Source: JBBIIC01 sp037446725 (GTDB lineage: Bacteria > Actinomycetota > Coriobacteriia > Anaerosomatales > SLCP01). Taken from it: DNA of 64,000 nucleotides. Position 1 is the first letter of the stretch, and every line of letters starts with the position of its first letter. Shown one piece after another: positions 1 through 8,206 of this stretch. The stretch is taken from assembly GCA_037446725.1 (NCBI GenBank), contig JBBIIC010000010.1, positions 1 to 64,000 of the forward strand. The letters are read 5' to 3'. Below the pieces are notes generated by a model. The model ran no database searches, was not told the DNA's origin, and saw nothing but the letters and a program-made list of their open reading frames with translations. A program made the translations under genes and the position numbers.

Positions 1-2918
1 CACCCGTTGATGATGCGCGTGGCGGCCTGGTCGCTCGTCCACTCGTTGACCGGGCTCAAGGTCTGCGCGTCGAGCTTGAGGATGCGGCTGGCGCCGCCCC
101 ACTCGATCAGGTAGAGCGCGCCTTGGGCCTTGTCAGTCTCGACCGCGATCGCCCCGTTGACGTAGAACGACTTCGTGGGGATCTTCTTGTCCCGTATCCA
201 CGTGCCGTCCCTGTCGAACTCACGGATGGTGTAGCCGGCGTATGCCGTGCCGTTCATCCCGTAGGCGACCGAGTAGATGCGGTTGCCGTCACCTGCGAGG
301 ATGATGCCGTTCGAGGCCGCGGTCAGCTCCGCACCGGTGCTTCGCGCGAGCAGGGGCTTGGAGAAGGTGAGCGTGACCGCACTGCCCGTGACGGTGCTGT
401 ACCCGGTGATCCTCGTCGGCGTGTCGGCGTAGCCGTTGTAGATCACCTGGTCTTGGAGGAAGGCGGACAGTATGGGTTTGGAGGCGAGATCGGGCCCGAC
501 CCACGAGAGCCACTGCCCGCTGCGCGAGTACTTGCCCCAACGCGTCGGGCCGCCGTACGTGCTCCACGTCCGCATGTAGTAGTTCGTGCCGTTGTCGGTC
601 ACGACGACACCGGTGCCCGCCGAGACGGTACCGGCCGGCTGGCCCGAGACCGGGAAGGTCCGCACGCGCGAGGCCGCAGACGGCGTGGCGGCCCCGACGA
701 ACGGGTTTGCGGCATACGGCGTGGACCAGGCGGCCACCTCCGAGTCGCGCGGGTAGGCTTGTGCGTTGCGGCTCGACCACGTGGTCGCCGCGTTACCCAG
801 CGTCGTTCCCACACGGCGGTAGTTCGCGCCGTCGTTGAGGTAGATGTGGTATCCGTCGGCGATCGGCACCGGACTCCACGAGACCGTCACGTCGCCTCGG
901 CCCTGACCGTCGAAGTCGTTCATGACGTCGGGCTGCCCGTCGCCGTCTCGGTCGGTCTCGCGAAACCACTTCGCCGAGGGCGTCGAGCCCAGGACGGGGC
1001 CGCTCGCAAGGCCCTTCGGACGGATGTTGATGTTGGTGTCGTTGTTCTTCCACGTCCGTATGTAGGGATCACCACCGGGCACGGTCATCGTGAAGTACGT
1101 GTCAAGGTCGTTTTCCTGCACATCGCCGAAGTTCTGGCCGATCTTGAACTTCCAGGTGACCCGCCGGTAGTTCTCCGTGCCAGACGAGCCCACACTCGAG
1201 GCCGCCAGGTCGGGCACGATCCTGTCGGTGCCGAAGCCCGAGCCGGACAGGTAGGCGAGGTAGCTCGTGTCTGATAACTTGCGCGTGACCCACCCGCTTC
1301 CGGGGTCGTAGGTGAACCACGCCAGGTAGCCGCGATAGCGCGAGCTGTCGCCGGAGGTGTAGTTGAGCAGCATGCGCATCTCGCGGACCTGGGCCCAGGA
1401 CGGCGAGAGGACGAGCATCTGTGCCGTCACCGTGTCGCCCAGCCGGTAGGTCGAGGTGTAGCCGGAGACAGAGTCCGTGGGCACGTTGTAGTCGACGATG
1501 AGCTGTGGGTCGTAGGTCGTGCCCGCCTCGCGCGAGTAGAACTTCTTCCAATGCGTGGTGTTCTGGGTCCCGTCTTCTTTCTGATAGATCGAAAAGCCGT
1601 GGTTGGCCCAGGTGCCGCGCAGCCAGTTCTGGACCGTCGCCGCGCACCCCTGGCTCACCCAGACCCCTCGCCCGGCGACAGACTGCGTCCCGAGGTTGGT
1701 GTGAGAGGGCCTCGTGTTCCACGTCGTGGCGTTTGACCACGCGCTCGTGACCCTGCCGACGTAGACGTCGGTCGCGGCGCTCGCGTAGTACTGGTGGAAC
1801 AGGTAGGCGCGGAACTGCGCGCTTGCCACGTAGGCGTTTGCCGGGATAGACGAGGTGTTGAACTTGACGAGCGCGCGGTTGTGGCCGGTGGTCGAGTCGT
1901 AGTAGCCGACCTTGAGCTCGGTCGAGGAGCCGTAGGCCGTGGTCGGGTAGGCAGACGCGATGAACGTGTCCTCGCTCGCGTAGAAGGTCGGGTCGACGCG
2001 CACCGGGAAGACACGGGCCGGGTCTTCGAGCCACTGCCCTGAGAGCACGTACGTGAGGACGGCCTGTCCCCCGGCGACCTCGACGCTCATGGTGCTGTCG
2101 GTGCAATACGCCGGGTCACCTGCCGCGTTCACGCTCGAGTCGAACACGGTGAGCTCGCCCAGGTACAGGCGCGGCGAGGCCGCCCCCGGCTCGAACAGGG
2201 CTGTCGGACCTCCGGGGATGCGCCGCAGTTCCAGGCCGTCGAGCTCCAGCGCGAACGAGAAGGTCCTCGGCGCGTCTGCCGAGGAAAGGACGATGGTCTC
2301 CTTCAGCCCTCCGGGCAGCACCTCGTACTCGAGATCGGCGCTCCTGGCCACCCCGACATAGCGCGCCTTGTTGCCGACGACGACCGGGGCGCGCTCGGCG
2401 GTTCCGAGCATGTCGATGCCGACGGCCCATCCGTCGCGTTCGAGCCTGACCGGGCGCACTCCCGAAACCTGGGGCCCGAGCTCGATCCTGGCCGGCGTCG
2501 CCTTGGACTTGAACGTGCCCGGTGCGCTCGCAGGGACGAGGTCGGTGAGGATGTCTTTCCACTGCGATCCGTCGCGGTAGTGGATCGGACCGTCGTGGAT
2601 CTCAGCGCGCAGCGTGCCGTCGGACAGCTCGTAGTGCTTCGAGTCCTCGGTGCGCTTCTCGACGATCTCGCGCACGACGGTGGGGGGCTCGGTAGTGACC
2701 TGCCCCGCACGGTCTTCAGCGACATTGAGGGGCTCGCCCTCTGCGGCCGGCGTGTCGATCTCCGAGCCAGGGTAGCCCGGCTCGTTGCTCGCGAGTATAT
2801 CGGCCGCCTGCGGGGCAGCGGCAGCCACGGATGCGTTGGTAAGGACCGGACCTGTCAGCAGAATGAACGTGAGCGTGAGCGAGACGAAACGATCGAACCC
2901 CCTGCGGACCCGCTTCAT
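1..2918 (-). CDS. Secreted DNRLRE-domain protein, C-terminus beyond window
   Basis: Open reading frame running off the left edge; at least 972 residues are visible. It begins with a signal peptide (MKRVRRGF, then a hydrophobic stretch ending near AAAAP at about residue 36), so it is exported. Residues about 309-480 match a DNRLRE domain: a DPTFYASEDTFI start, then AYPTTAYG, and a conserved Trp/Thr-rich centre (WNTRPSH). This beta-sandwich module is found in surface proteins of Gram-positives and in RHS/YD proteins. Around residue 680 a fibronectin-type segment (VTVSWSPV..YHIYLNDG) follows, and the last visible 200 residues look like beta-propeller blades. The start ATG at 2918 is preceded by an AGGAG sequence that sits in a hairpin, followed by a run of nine G. 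Function unknown; a wall-associated or adhesive role is inference. Confidence 0.8.
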   Translation of the reverse strand, partial: MKRVRRGFDRFVSLTLTFILLTGPVLTNASVAAAAPQAADILASNEPGYPGSEIDTPAAEGEPLNVAEDRAGQVTTEPPTVVREIVEKRTEDSKHYELSDGTLRAEIHDGPIHYRDGSQWKDILTDLVPASAPGTFKSKATPARIELGPQVSGVRPVRLERDGWAVGIDMLGTAERAPVVVGNKARYVGVARSADLEYEVLPGGLKETIVLSSADAPRTFSFALELDGLELRRIPGGPTALFEPGAASPRLYLGELTVFDSSVNAAGDPAYCTDSTMSVEVAGGQAVLTYVLSGQWLEDPARVFPVRVDPTFYASEDTFIASAYPTTAYGSSTELKVGYYDSTTGHNRALVKFNTSSIPANAYVASAQFRAYLFHQYYASAATDVYVGRVTSAWSNATTWNTRPSHTNLGTQSVAGRGVWVSQGCAATVQNWLRGTWANHGFSIYQKEDGTQNTTHWKKFYSREAGTTYDPQLIVDYNVPTDSVSGYTSTYRLGDTVTAQMLVLSPSWAQVREMRMLLNYTSGDSSRYRGYLAWFTYDPGSGWVTRKLSDTSYLAYLSGSGFGTDRIVPDLAASSVGSSGTENYRRVTWKFKIGQNFGDVQENDLDTYFTMTVPGGDPYIRTWKNNDTNINIRPKGLASGPVLGSTPSAKWFRETDRDGDGQPDVMNDFDGQGRGDVTVSWSPVPIADGYHIYLNDGANYRRVGTTLGNAATTWSSRNAQAYPRDSEVAAWSTPYAANPFVGAATPSAASRVRTFPVSGQPAGTVSAGTGVVVTDNGTNYYMRTWSTYGGPTRWGKYSRSGQWLSWVGPDLASKPILSAFLQDQVIYNGYADTPTRITGYSTVTGSAVTLTFSKPLLARSTGAELTAASNGIILAGDGNRIYSVAYGMNGTAYAGYTIREFDRDGTWIRDKKIPTKSFYVNGAIAVETDKAQGALYLIEWGGASRILKLDAQTLSPVNEWTSDQAATRIING

Positions 2919-2930
2919 GAAGCCCCCCCC

Positions 2931-2948
2931 CGCTCCTTCTCAGGAGCG
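2931..2948 (-). promoter_or_regulatory. Hairpin burying the Shine-Dalgarno of the DNRLRE gene
   Basis: On the minus strand CGCTCCT-GAGA-AGGAGCG forms a perfect 7-bp stem with a GNRA-type GAGA loop. The AGGAG half is the only good ribosome binding site for the ATG at 2918. Between it and the ATG is a G9 tract (2923-2931). The hairpin is seen directly; translational control is inferred. Confidence 0.45.
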
Positions 2949-3051
2949 AGCCGGTGCTGGTCCGCGGCCCCCCTCGCAATCCCAGCCAGATGAAGTTGTC
3001 AGCCCTACCGTAGTCGAAGGTGTCGGCGGGGCGCAAGAGCCGTGCGGTGAA

Positions 3052-3074
3052 TCCCTGAGCGCAAGCCTCAGGGA
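3052..3074 (-). terminator. Hairpin after rho
   Basis: TCCCTGAG and CTCAGGGA form a perfect 8-bp stem with a 7-base loop, 13 bases past the rho stop codon. No U-tract follows, so it is either a weak intrinsic terminator or part of the leader of the next gene. Confidence 0.4.
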
Positions 3075-3087
3075 CTCCCGCTCGTCC

Positions 3088-4437
3088 CTACAGGTCGACG
3101 CCGTTGGACTTCTCGGCGGCCTTCTTGGCCATCCGGTGCAAGAACTCCTGGTTCGTCTCGACCTGCCGCAACCCCTTGATGAGCATCTCGATGGCTCGCT
3201 CGGAGTTGTCCACCCCGTGCAGGATGCGGCGCAGGCCCCACACGAACGGCGCCTCCATCGGGTCGAGGAGCAGCTCCTCCTTGCGCGTGCCGCTCGTGAC
3301 CACGTCGATGGCCGGGAAGATGCGCCGATCGGCGAGGCGCCGGTCGAGGCGGAGCTCCATGTTGCCGGTGCCCTTGAACTCCTCGAAGATCACCTCGTCC
3401 ATCTTCGAGCCGGTCTCGACGAGCGCGGTCGCGAGGATGGTGAGCGAGCCGCCGTGCTCGATGTTGCGCGCGGCGCCGAAGAAGCGCTTGGGCGGGTAGA
3501 GCGCCGTCGAGTCGACACCGCCGGACAGGATGCGCCCGCTCGCCGGGGTGGCGAGGTTGTAGGCGCGGGCGAGGCGGGTGATGGAGTCGAGCAGGATGAC
3601 GACGTCGCGCCCGCCCTCCACCAGGCGCTTCGCGCGCTCCATCAGCAGCTCGGCGACGGCGATGTGGTTCTCACTTGGCATGTCGAACGTCGAGGACACG
3701 ACCTCGCCCTTGATCGAGCGCTCCATGTCCGTGACTTCCTCGGGCCGCTCGTCGACGAGCAGACACAGGAGGTGGACGTCGGGGTCGTTCGCGGCGATCG
3801 ACGCGGCGATGTCCTTGAGGATGGTAGTCTTGCCGGCCTTGGGCGGCGAGACGATGAGCCCGCGCTGGCCCTTGCCGATGGGTGCGACGAGGTCGATGAT
3901 GCGCGCGGTCAGCTCCTCCTTGCCCGTCTCGAGACGGAAGCGCTCATCAGGGTAGACCGGCGTGAGGTCGCGGAAGTGCTTGCGCACCCTGGCTTCCTCG
4001 GGCGGCTGTCCGTTGACCGTGTCGATGCGCTGCAGCGCGGGGTACTTCTCGTTGTCCTTGGGCGGGCGGACCTGCCCGCGAATCAGGTCGCCCCGGCGCA
4101 GATCGCCCCGGCGGATCTGCGACATCGAGCAGTAGACGTCGGCATCTCCCGGCAGGTACCCGCTCGTGCGGATGAAGCCGTAGCCCTCGGGCAGCACGTC
4201 GAGGATGCCGCTGATCTCGACGAAGCCCTCGGCCTTGACCTTGGCCTCGAGGACCGCGTCGATGAGCTCGTCCTTCTTCTTCAGCGCCTTGACGTCGAGC
4301 GAGAGCTCGGCCGCGATCTCGCGCAGTTCGGTGACCTTCTTGGCTTCGAGGTCGGCGCGGGTGATCGAGGGCTGAGGCGGTTGCTGCGGCTGTCCTCCGC
4401 CGCCGCGGCGGCCTCTCTTGCGGGGTCGTGCACTCAT
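3088..4437 (-). CDS. rho: Transcription termination factor Rho
   Basis: Hexameric RNA-dependent ATPase that ends transcripts. Protein of 449 residues with a short basic, Gly/Gln/Pro-rich N-terminus (RKRGRRGGGG), a Rho N-terminal helical domain (about 25-70), the cold-shock-like RNA-binding domain (about 72-150, with EGYGFIRTSGYLPG), and the RecA-like ATPase core. Walker A is PPKAGKTT at about 198-205 and Walker B is VVILLDSITR near 279-288. The chosen ATG at 4437 overlaps the stop of the aldolase gene (ATGA); an in-frame upstream start would lie deep inside that gene. It is last in the sppA-to-rho operon. Identification is secure. Confidence 0.97.
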   Translation of the reverse strand: MSARPRKRGRRGGGGQPQQPPQPSITRADLEAKKVTELREIAAELSLDVKALKKKDELIDAVLEAKVKAEGFVEISGILDVLPEGYGFIRTSGYLPGDADVYCSMSQIRRGDLRRGDLIRGQVRPPKDNEKYPALQRIDTVNGQPPEEARVRKHFRDLTPVYPDERFRLETGKEELTARIIDLVAPIGKGQRGLIVSPPKAGKTTILKDIAASIAANDPDVHLLCLLVDERPEEVTDMERSIKGEVVSSTFDMPSENHIAVAELLMERAKRLVEGGRDVVILLDSITRLARAYNLATPASGRILSGGVDSTALYPPKRFFGAARNIEHGGSLTILATALVETGSKMDEVIFEEFKGTGNMELRLDRRLADRRIFPAIDVVTSGTRKEELLLDPMEAPFVWGLRRILHGVDNSERAIEMLIKGLRQVETNQEFLHRMAKKAAEKSNGVDL

Positions 4438-5096
4438 GAGTTCTTTACCTTCTCCCAGTCGGCGAGGAACGCGTCCAGGCCGCGATCGGTCAGCGGGTGC
4501 TTCACGCACTGCTGCAAGATCTTGAACGGTACGGTGGCGATGTCGGCGCCGAGGAGCGCTGCGCCCACGACGTGGCCGGGGTGGCGCACGCTCGCCGCGA
4601 TGATCTCGACGTCGTGGCCGAAGTCGTAGTTGTTGATGGCCGCGACGGTGTTGCCGAGGTGCTCGAGGCCGTCCTCGGAGATGTCGTCGAACCGGCCGAT
4701 GAACGGCGAGATGTAGGCGGCTCCCGCGCGCGCCGCGAGCAGCGCCTGCGGGACCGTGAAGCAGAGCGTCATGTTGACCTTGACTCCGCGCTCGTGCAGC
4801 TCTCGGGTCGCCGCGAGGCCCTCAGGCATCGTCGGCACCTTGACGACGACGTGCTCGTGGAGCTCGGCAAGCTCGAGGCCTTCGGCGACGATCTCGTCAC
4901 GGATAAGGCTCACGGTCTCGGCCGAGACCGGACCGTTGACGATCTCGCAAATCCGCACGATGTGGTCGTGGAACTCGGAGAGCTTGCCGCCTTCCCGCGC
5001 GTAGAGCGAGGGGTTGGTGGTCACGCCTGCGAGCGCGCCCCAGTTTGCCGCCTCCTCGATCTCGGCGATGTTCGCCGTGTCCAGAAAGAACTTCAC
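4434..5096 (-). CDS. fsa: Transaldolase / fructose-6-phosphate aldolase family (TalC type)
   Basis: Single-domain TIM-barrel aldolase of 220 residues, the size of the small TalC/FSA family rather than the longer classical transaldolases. MKFFLDTANI at the N-terminus, GVTTNPSL near 25, the Schiff-base lysine in HVVVKVPTM near 86, and SPFIGRFDD near 130 are family signatures. It would interconvert C3, C6 and C7 sugar phosphates in a cytosolic non-oxidative pentose phosphate route, or cleave fructose 6-phosphate; sequence alone does not separate these. Start is GTG at 5096, overlapping the stop of the 2-phosphoglycerate kinase gene (GTGA). Sits between that kinase and rho. Confidence 0.93.
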   Translation of the reverse strand: MKFFLDTANIAEIEEAANWGALAGVTTNPSLYAREGGKLSEFHDHIVRICEIVNGPVSAETVSLIRDEIVAEGLELAELHEHVVVKVPTMPEGLAATRELHERGVKVNMTLCFTVPQALLAARAGAAYISPFIGRFDDISEDGLEHLGNTVAAINNYDFGHDVEIIAASVRHPGHVVGAALLGADIATVPFKILQQCVKHPLTDRGLDAFLADWEKVKNS

Positions 5097-6049
5097 GGTC
5101 GGCCTTCCTCCTTCTCGGTGACACCCTCGGGGGGTGGTTCGTCCTTAGCCATGAGCACCTCGTTGACTACGTGCTCGAGTGTGTCTGCCACCGTCCGGTC
5201 GAGCTGGTGGCTATGGATGACGCGGATGCTGTGCTCGCGCGCCTGCTCCTCGATGTAGTGCCCGAGCATGCGTATGTTGTCGAAGTTCGCCCGGTACCGC
5301 TCGAACGGCCGCAGTCCGTCGGTCTGCACCTCGCGGATGTAGAAGTGGCTGCGGTGGGCTTCCTCGTCCTCGACCCCGATGAGGATCTGCACGACCCGGG
5401 CACCGGGGAACTCGGACGGCTCGATATAGCCGGGGACAAGGTGCACGCCTTCGATGACGAGGCTGACGCCCTCTTTCATGCTCCGCTCGATGAGCGCCTT
5501 GATCCCTGAAGTGACGACAGCCGCCTGCTCACGGAACCCGACGATGACCGGGTTGGCTCCATGGGGTACCGGGACTCGCAGGCTGCGCCACGCTTCGAAC
5601 GCGCTCGAATGCAGCGCGGGCATGAGTTCCTCGGTAAAGATACCACGCATGACCTCTCGGATGGAATCCGTCGATACAAAGCGCGTGATACCGAGGCGGT
5701 GCGCCACCTCGGCGGCGATGGTCGACTTGCCGACACCGGTGGTCCCGCCGATGAGCACGATGACCGGCGCATCGATCTTGCTGAGCGCCGCGAGGTGCTG
5801 GTAGCGCTCGGCGTACCCGGCGCCCGCCATGCGGTCGAGGTACTCGATGGCGAGCTCCTTGAGGCGCTCCATCGAGATGGCGAGCTCGTCCCGCTCGCGC
5901 AGGTCGTCCTGGATGGCCTGGGCGACCTCGTAGGCCTTGCTCGGCGGCAAGCCGGTGGCGGTGAAGGACTGCGCGAGAAGGCCCTTGGAGAACGGCAGGC
6001 CATGCCGCTTGTCCGAGAGCGTGATGACCCTGCTCTGCTGCTGTGCCAC
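5093..6049 (-). CDS. pgk2: 2-phosphoglycerate kinase with ATP-cone domain
   Basis: Predicted to phosphorylate 2-phosphoglycerate to 2,3-bisphosphoglycerate with ATP. The 318-residue protein starts with an ATP-cone-like domain (about 5-60, SRVITLSDKRHGLPFSKGLL) and continues with a P-loop kinase domain: Walker A GGTTGVGKST near 105 and a STDSIREVMRG segment. This two-domain layout is that of the enzyme described from Methanothermus fervidus. The GTG at 6049 was chosen because AGGAGG lies 8 bases upstream; an open frame further upstream is inside the synthetase gene. It follows the cyclic 2,3-diphosphoglycerate synthetase gene by one base, so the two steps of that pathway are adjacent. The family call is strong; the substrate rests on family and neighbour. 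Confidence 0.88.
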   Translation of the reverse strand: MAQQQSRVITLSDKRHGLPFSKGLLAQSFTATGLPPSKAYEVAQAIQDDLRERDELAISMERLKELAIEYLDRMAGAGYAERYQHLAALSKIDAPVIVLIGGTTGVGKSTIAAEVAHRLGITRFVSTDSIREVMRGIFTEELMPALHSSAFEAWRSLRVPVPHGANPVIVGFREQAAVVTSGIKALIERSMKEGVSLVIEGVHLVPGYIEPSEFPGARVVQILIGVEDEEAHRSHFYIREVQTDGLRPFERYRANFDNIRMLGHYIEEQAREHSIRVIHSHQLDRTVADTLEHVVNEVLMAKDEPPPEGVTEKEEGRP

Positions 6050-6050
6050 C

Positions 6051-7394
6051 TCAGGACCTCCTGTCCGAACCGCGCTGAAACGCGAGGGACGCGGCCCCGA
6101 GCAGGAGCCCGTCCAGGTCGCCGCCGTCGACGGAGACCGGGACGTTGTCACAGAGCACCGTCGACACGCCGGCCTCTTCGCCCGCGGTCGCTACCACGTC
6201 GATGGCGGCCGCCTTGAGCTCGGTGAGCAGCAGGTCGTACTCACCCGCGCACGACTGCATGTCGCGCCGCAGCAGCGCGCGGTTCGACAGGTGCGGGCTC
6301 GCGCCGGCGACCGTGCAGCCGAACTCGCGCTCGAGATGTACGGTGAGCTTGGGGAGGACCGCCTCGGGCGCGGTGGTGGCGAAGAAGACGCGCGCGCCCT
6401 CGACCGGCTCGATCGGCGCGGGCCGGAACGTGGTGGCGACGACCGGCAGGTCGGGACGGATCTCCGCGACCGCCCGCGCCAGCTCTTCGATCTCCTCCGT
6501 GCTCGCGTTAGGCTCCTCGGCGGTCGCGAGCACGACGGCGTCGGCGCGCCCGAGCCTAAACGGCCCGAAGTAGTCGCGCACGTACGCAAGCCCGCGCCCT
6601 GCGCCCACGACGAGCACCGTCGCGTCCGCGTGCACCGGCGGTATCGCCGCGCCAGAGCCCTCGAGCACGAGGAGTTCCTTGCCGAGCGAGTCGGCGAGCC
6701 GGGCGCCTGCCGGCACGTTGCTGAAGTAGGTCTCGCCGGCCATCCCGCCGCCGCAGCGGCGACATCCGACGGTGGTCACACGGCTCATCACAGCGTCCTC
6801 GTAGTTGTCCGAGGAGGCGTGTTTGCCCTGCTTGGCGAGTTCGAGCAGGTCGGGAGTTGTGAGCGCGACCTCATCGCCCCGGATGAGCTCGGGCTCGGCG
6901 GGGCCGCCCCGGCCCATGGCGAGCACCACGATGTCGCGGCCGCGCGCCTTGAGTAGTCGGGCCGCGTACGCCGATATCGCCGTCTTGCCTACCCGCTTGC
7001 CGGTGCCGATGAGCCCGAGCGTGGGGGTCTCTGTCTTGTGACTTGTGGTCGGCGGCGAGAAGTGGAAGTCGGCGCCACGGTACTCCGCGCCAAGCGCGAG
7101 GGCCACGCCGGCGAGCCGGAAGCGGTCCGCCGAGGTCACCACCGGCTCGTCGGACAGATCGACCACGAGGTCAGGGCCGTACTCGCCGATCGCCTTCTCG
7201 AGTGCGGCCTCCGCGGTGCCCGCGGTCACGAGCGGCACGCCGTAGGTGTCCAGGCCGCGCTCCAGGTCGACCTTCTCGGTGCCGCCGAGGAACGCAGCGG
7301 CGAGGACCTCGTGGTGCTCGGCCAGGCCGTCGAGGGCGAAACGTACGACGGGGGGGTAGTGCTCGCCGTCGATGAGCGCGACGATCCGGCTCAT
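6051..7394 (-). CDS. cpgS: Cyclic 2,3-diphosphoglycerate synthetase
   Basis: Predicted to close 2,3-bisphosphoglycerate into its cyclic anhydride using ATP. The protein has 447 residues; the opening MSRIVALIDGEHYPPVVR is the family signature. A GTGKRVGKTA P-loop lies near 130-140, then MGRGGPAEPE, and a CRRCGG pair near 210. The start ATG at 7394 overlaps the stop of the metallophosphoesterase gene (ATGA). In hyperthermophilic methanogens the product is a very abundant cytoplasmic thermoprotectant and phosphate store; whether a bacterium uses it for that is unknown. Pairing with the 2-phosphoglycerate kinase gene makes the call firm. Confidence 0.9.
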   Translation of the reverse strand: MSRIVALIDGEHYPPVVRFALDGLAEHHEVLAAAFLGGTEKVDLERGLDTYGVPLVTAGTAEAALEKAIGEYGPDLVVDLSDEPVVTSADRFRLAGVALALGAEYRGADFHFSPPTTSHKTETPTLGLIGTGKRVGKTAISAYAARLLKARGRDIVVLAMGRGGPAEPELIRGDEVALTTPDLLELAKQGKHASSDNYEDAVMSRVTTVGCRRCGGGMAGETYFSNVPAGARLADSLGKELLVLEGSGAAIPPVHADATVLVVGAGRGLAYVRDYFGPFRLGRADAVVLATAEEPNASTEEIEELARAVAEIRPDLPVVATTFRPAPIEPVEGARVFFATTAPEAVLPKLTVHLEREFGCTVAGASPHLSNRALLRRDMQSCAGEYDLLLTELKAAAIDVVATAGEEAGVSTVLCDNVPVSVDGGDLDGLLLGAASLAFQRGSDRRS

Positions 7395-8188
7395 ACGGTG
7401 ACCTCCCCGGACTCGGCGGCGCGCCAGCGGCAGTACTTCTGGTGGACGTCACGGAAGTCCGCGACGCACTCAGCGCCGGCGAACGGCTCCTTGAGCAGCA
7501 CGCGTACGCGCTCGCGGTCGTAGACCTCGATGACGTTGTAGCAGGGGCGCACGCGGCCGCGCAGGCGGTGCGAACACGCGGTGCCGGCGTTCACGATGAG
7601 AACGTCTTCGAGCCGCCAGACATTGGGCACGTGCTTGTGGCCGCAAAGCACAAGGTCTGTGCCGCAGTTCGATAGCACGCGCAGCAGGTCGCCGGCGTCG
7701 TAGACGATGTTACGCTCGCGGCCCGTGCCCGGCACCGGCACGAGGTGGTGGTGCATGGCTATTACCTTGAACTCGTCGGGCTCGCCGAAGCGCTCCTCGA
7801 TCCAGCGGTAACGCTCGCGGCCCACACGCCCGCTGTCGAGGTCTGGCTCGGACGAGTCAAGACCGAGCAGCCGGATACCCTCGGTGCGCACCTCGCGGCT
7901 GCGCGCCCCGAACAGCTCGGTGAAGTGCTCGTCGCCGACGTTGCGCGAGTCGTGGTTGCCCATCAGCACGAGACGGTTCGGGCACTCGATGCGGTCGAGC
8001 AGCCGCTGGGCCTGCTTGAACTCCTGCCGAAACCCCATATCCGTCAGATCGCCGGTGACCACGACCACGTCCGGTCCCAGTTCGTTGAGCTCGTCAACCA
8101 CGCGGGTGGCGAGGCTCGGTATGTGGTAACGCGAGCCGCAGTGCAGGTCCGAGATGTGCGCTATGACGAACGGCGTGCTCTCGCTCAC
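7391..8188 (-). CDS. Calcineurin-like metallophosphoesterase
   Basis: Cytosolic di-metal phosphoesterase of 265 residues. All five metal and phosphate motifs are visible in order: ISDLHCG near 12, GDLTD near 46, GNHDS near 77, MHHH near 145 and GHKH near 183. The closest architecture is the 3',5'-cAMP phosphodiesterase CpdA-like group, but the substrate cannot be read from sequence. It sits directly upstream of, and overlaps, the cyclic 2,3-diphosphoglycerate synthetase gene, so a role in turnover of that cyclic compound is a testable possibility and no more than that. Confidence 0.9.
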   Translation of the reverse strand: MSESTPFVIAHISDLHCGSRYHIPSLATRVVDELNELGPDVVVVTGDLTDMGFRQEFKQAQRLLDRIECPNRLVLMGNHDSRNVGDEHFTELFGARSREVRTEGIRLLGLDSSEPDLDSGRVGRERYRWIEERFGEPDEFKVIAMHHHLVPVPGTGRERNIVYDAGDLLRVLSNCGTDLVLCGHKHVPNVWRLEDVLIVNAGTACSHRLRGRVRPCYNVIEVYDRERVRVLLKEPFAGAECVADFRDVHQKYCRWRAAESGEVTV

Positions 8189-8206
8189 GGTAGGGCCTCC
8201 CGGCTC

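Noticed and set aside
2994..3078. Strings resembling parts of the c-di-AMP (ydaO) riboswitch on the plus strand, such as GTCAGC..ACCGTAG and GGTGAATCC..GGGACTCCC
   Set aside because: They occur in the wrong order for the known fold, and no plus-strand gene follows. The c-di-GMP-I core (GACGCAAAGCC-like) is also absent on the minus strand.
2785..4629. A 614-residue plus-strand open frame
   Set aside because: Antisense to rho, whose Walker motifs and length are correct.
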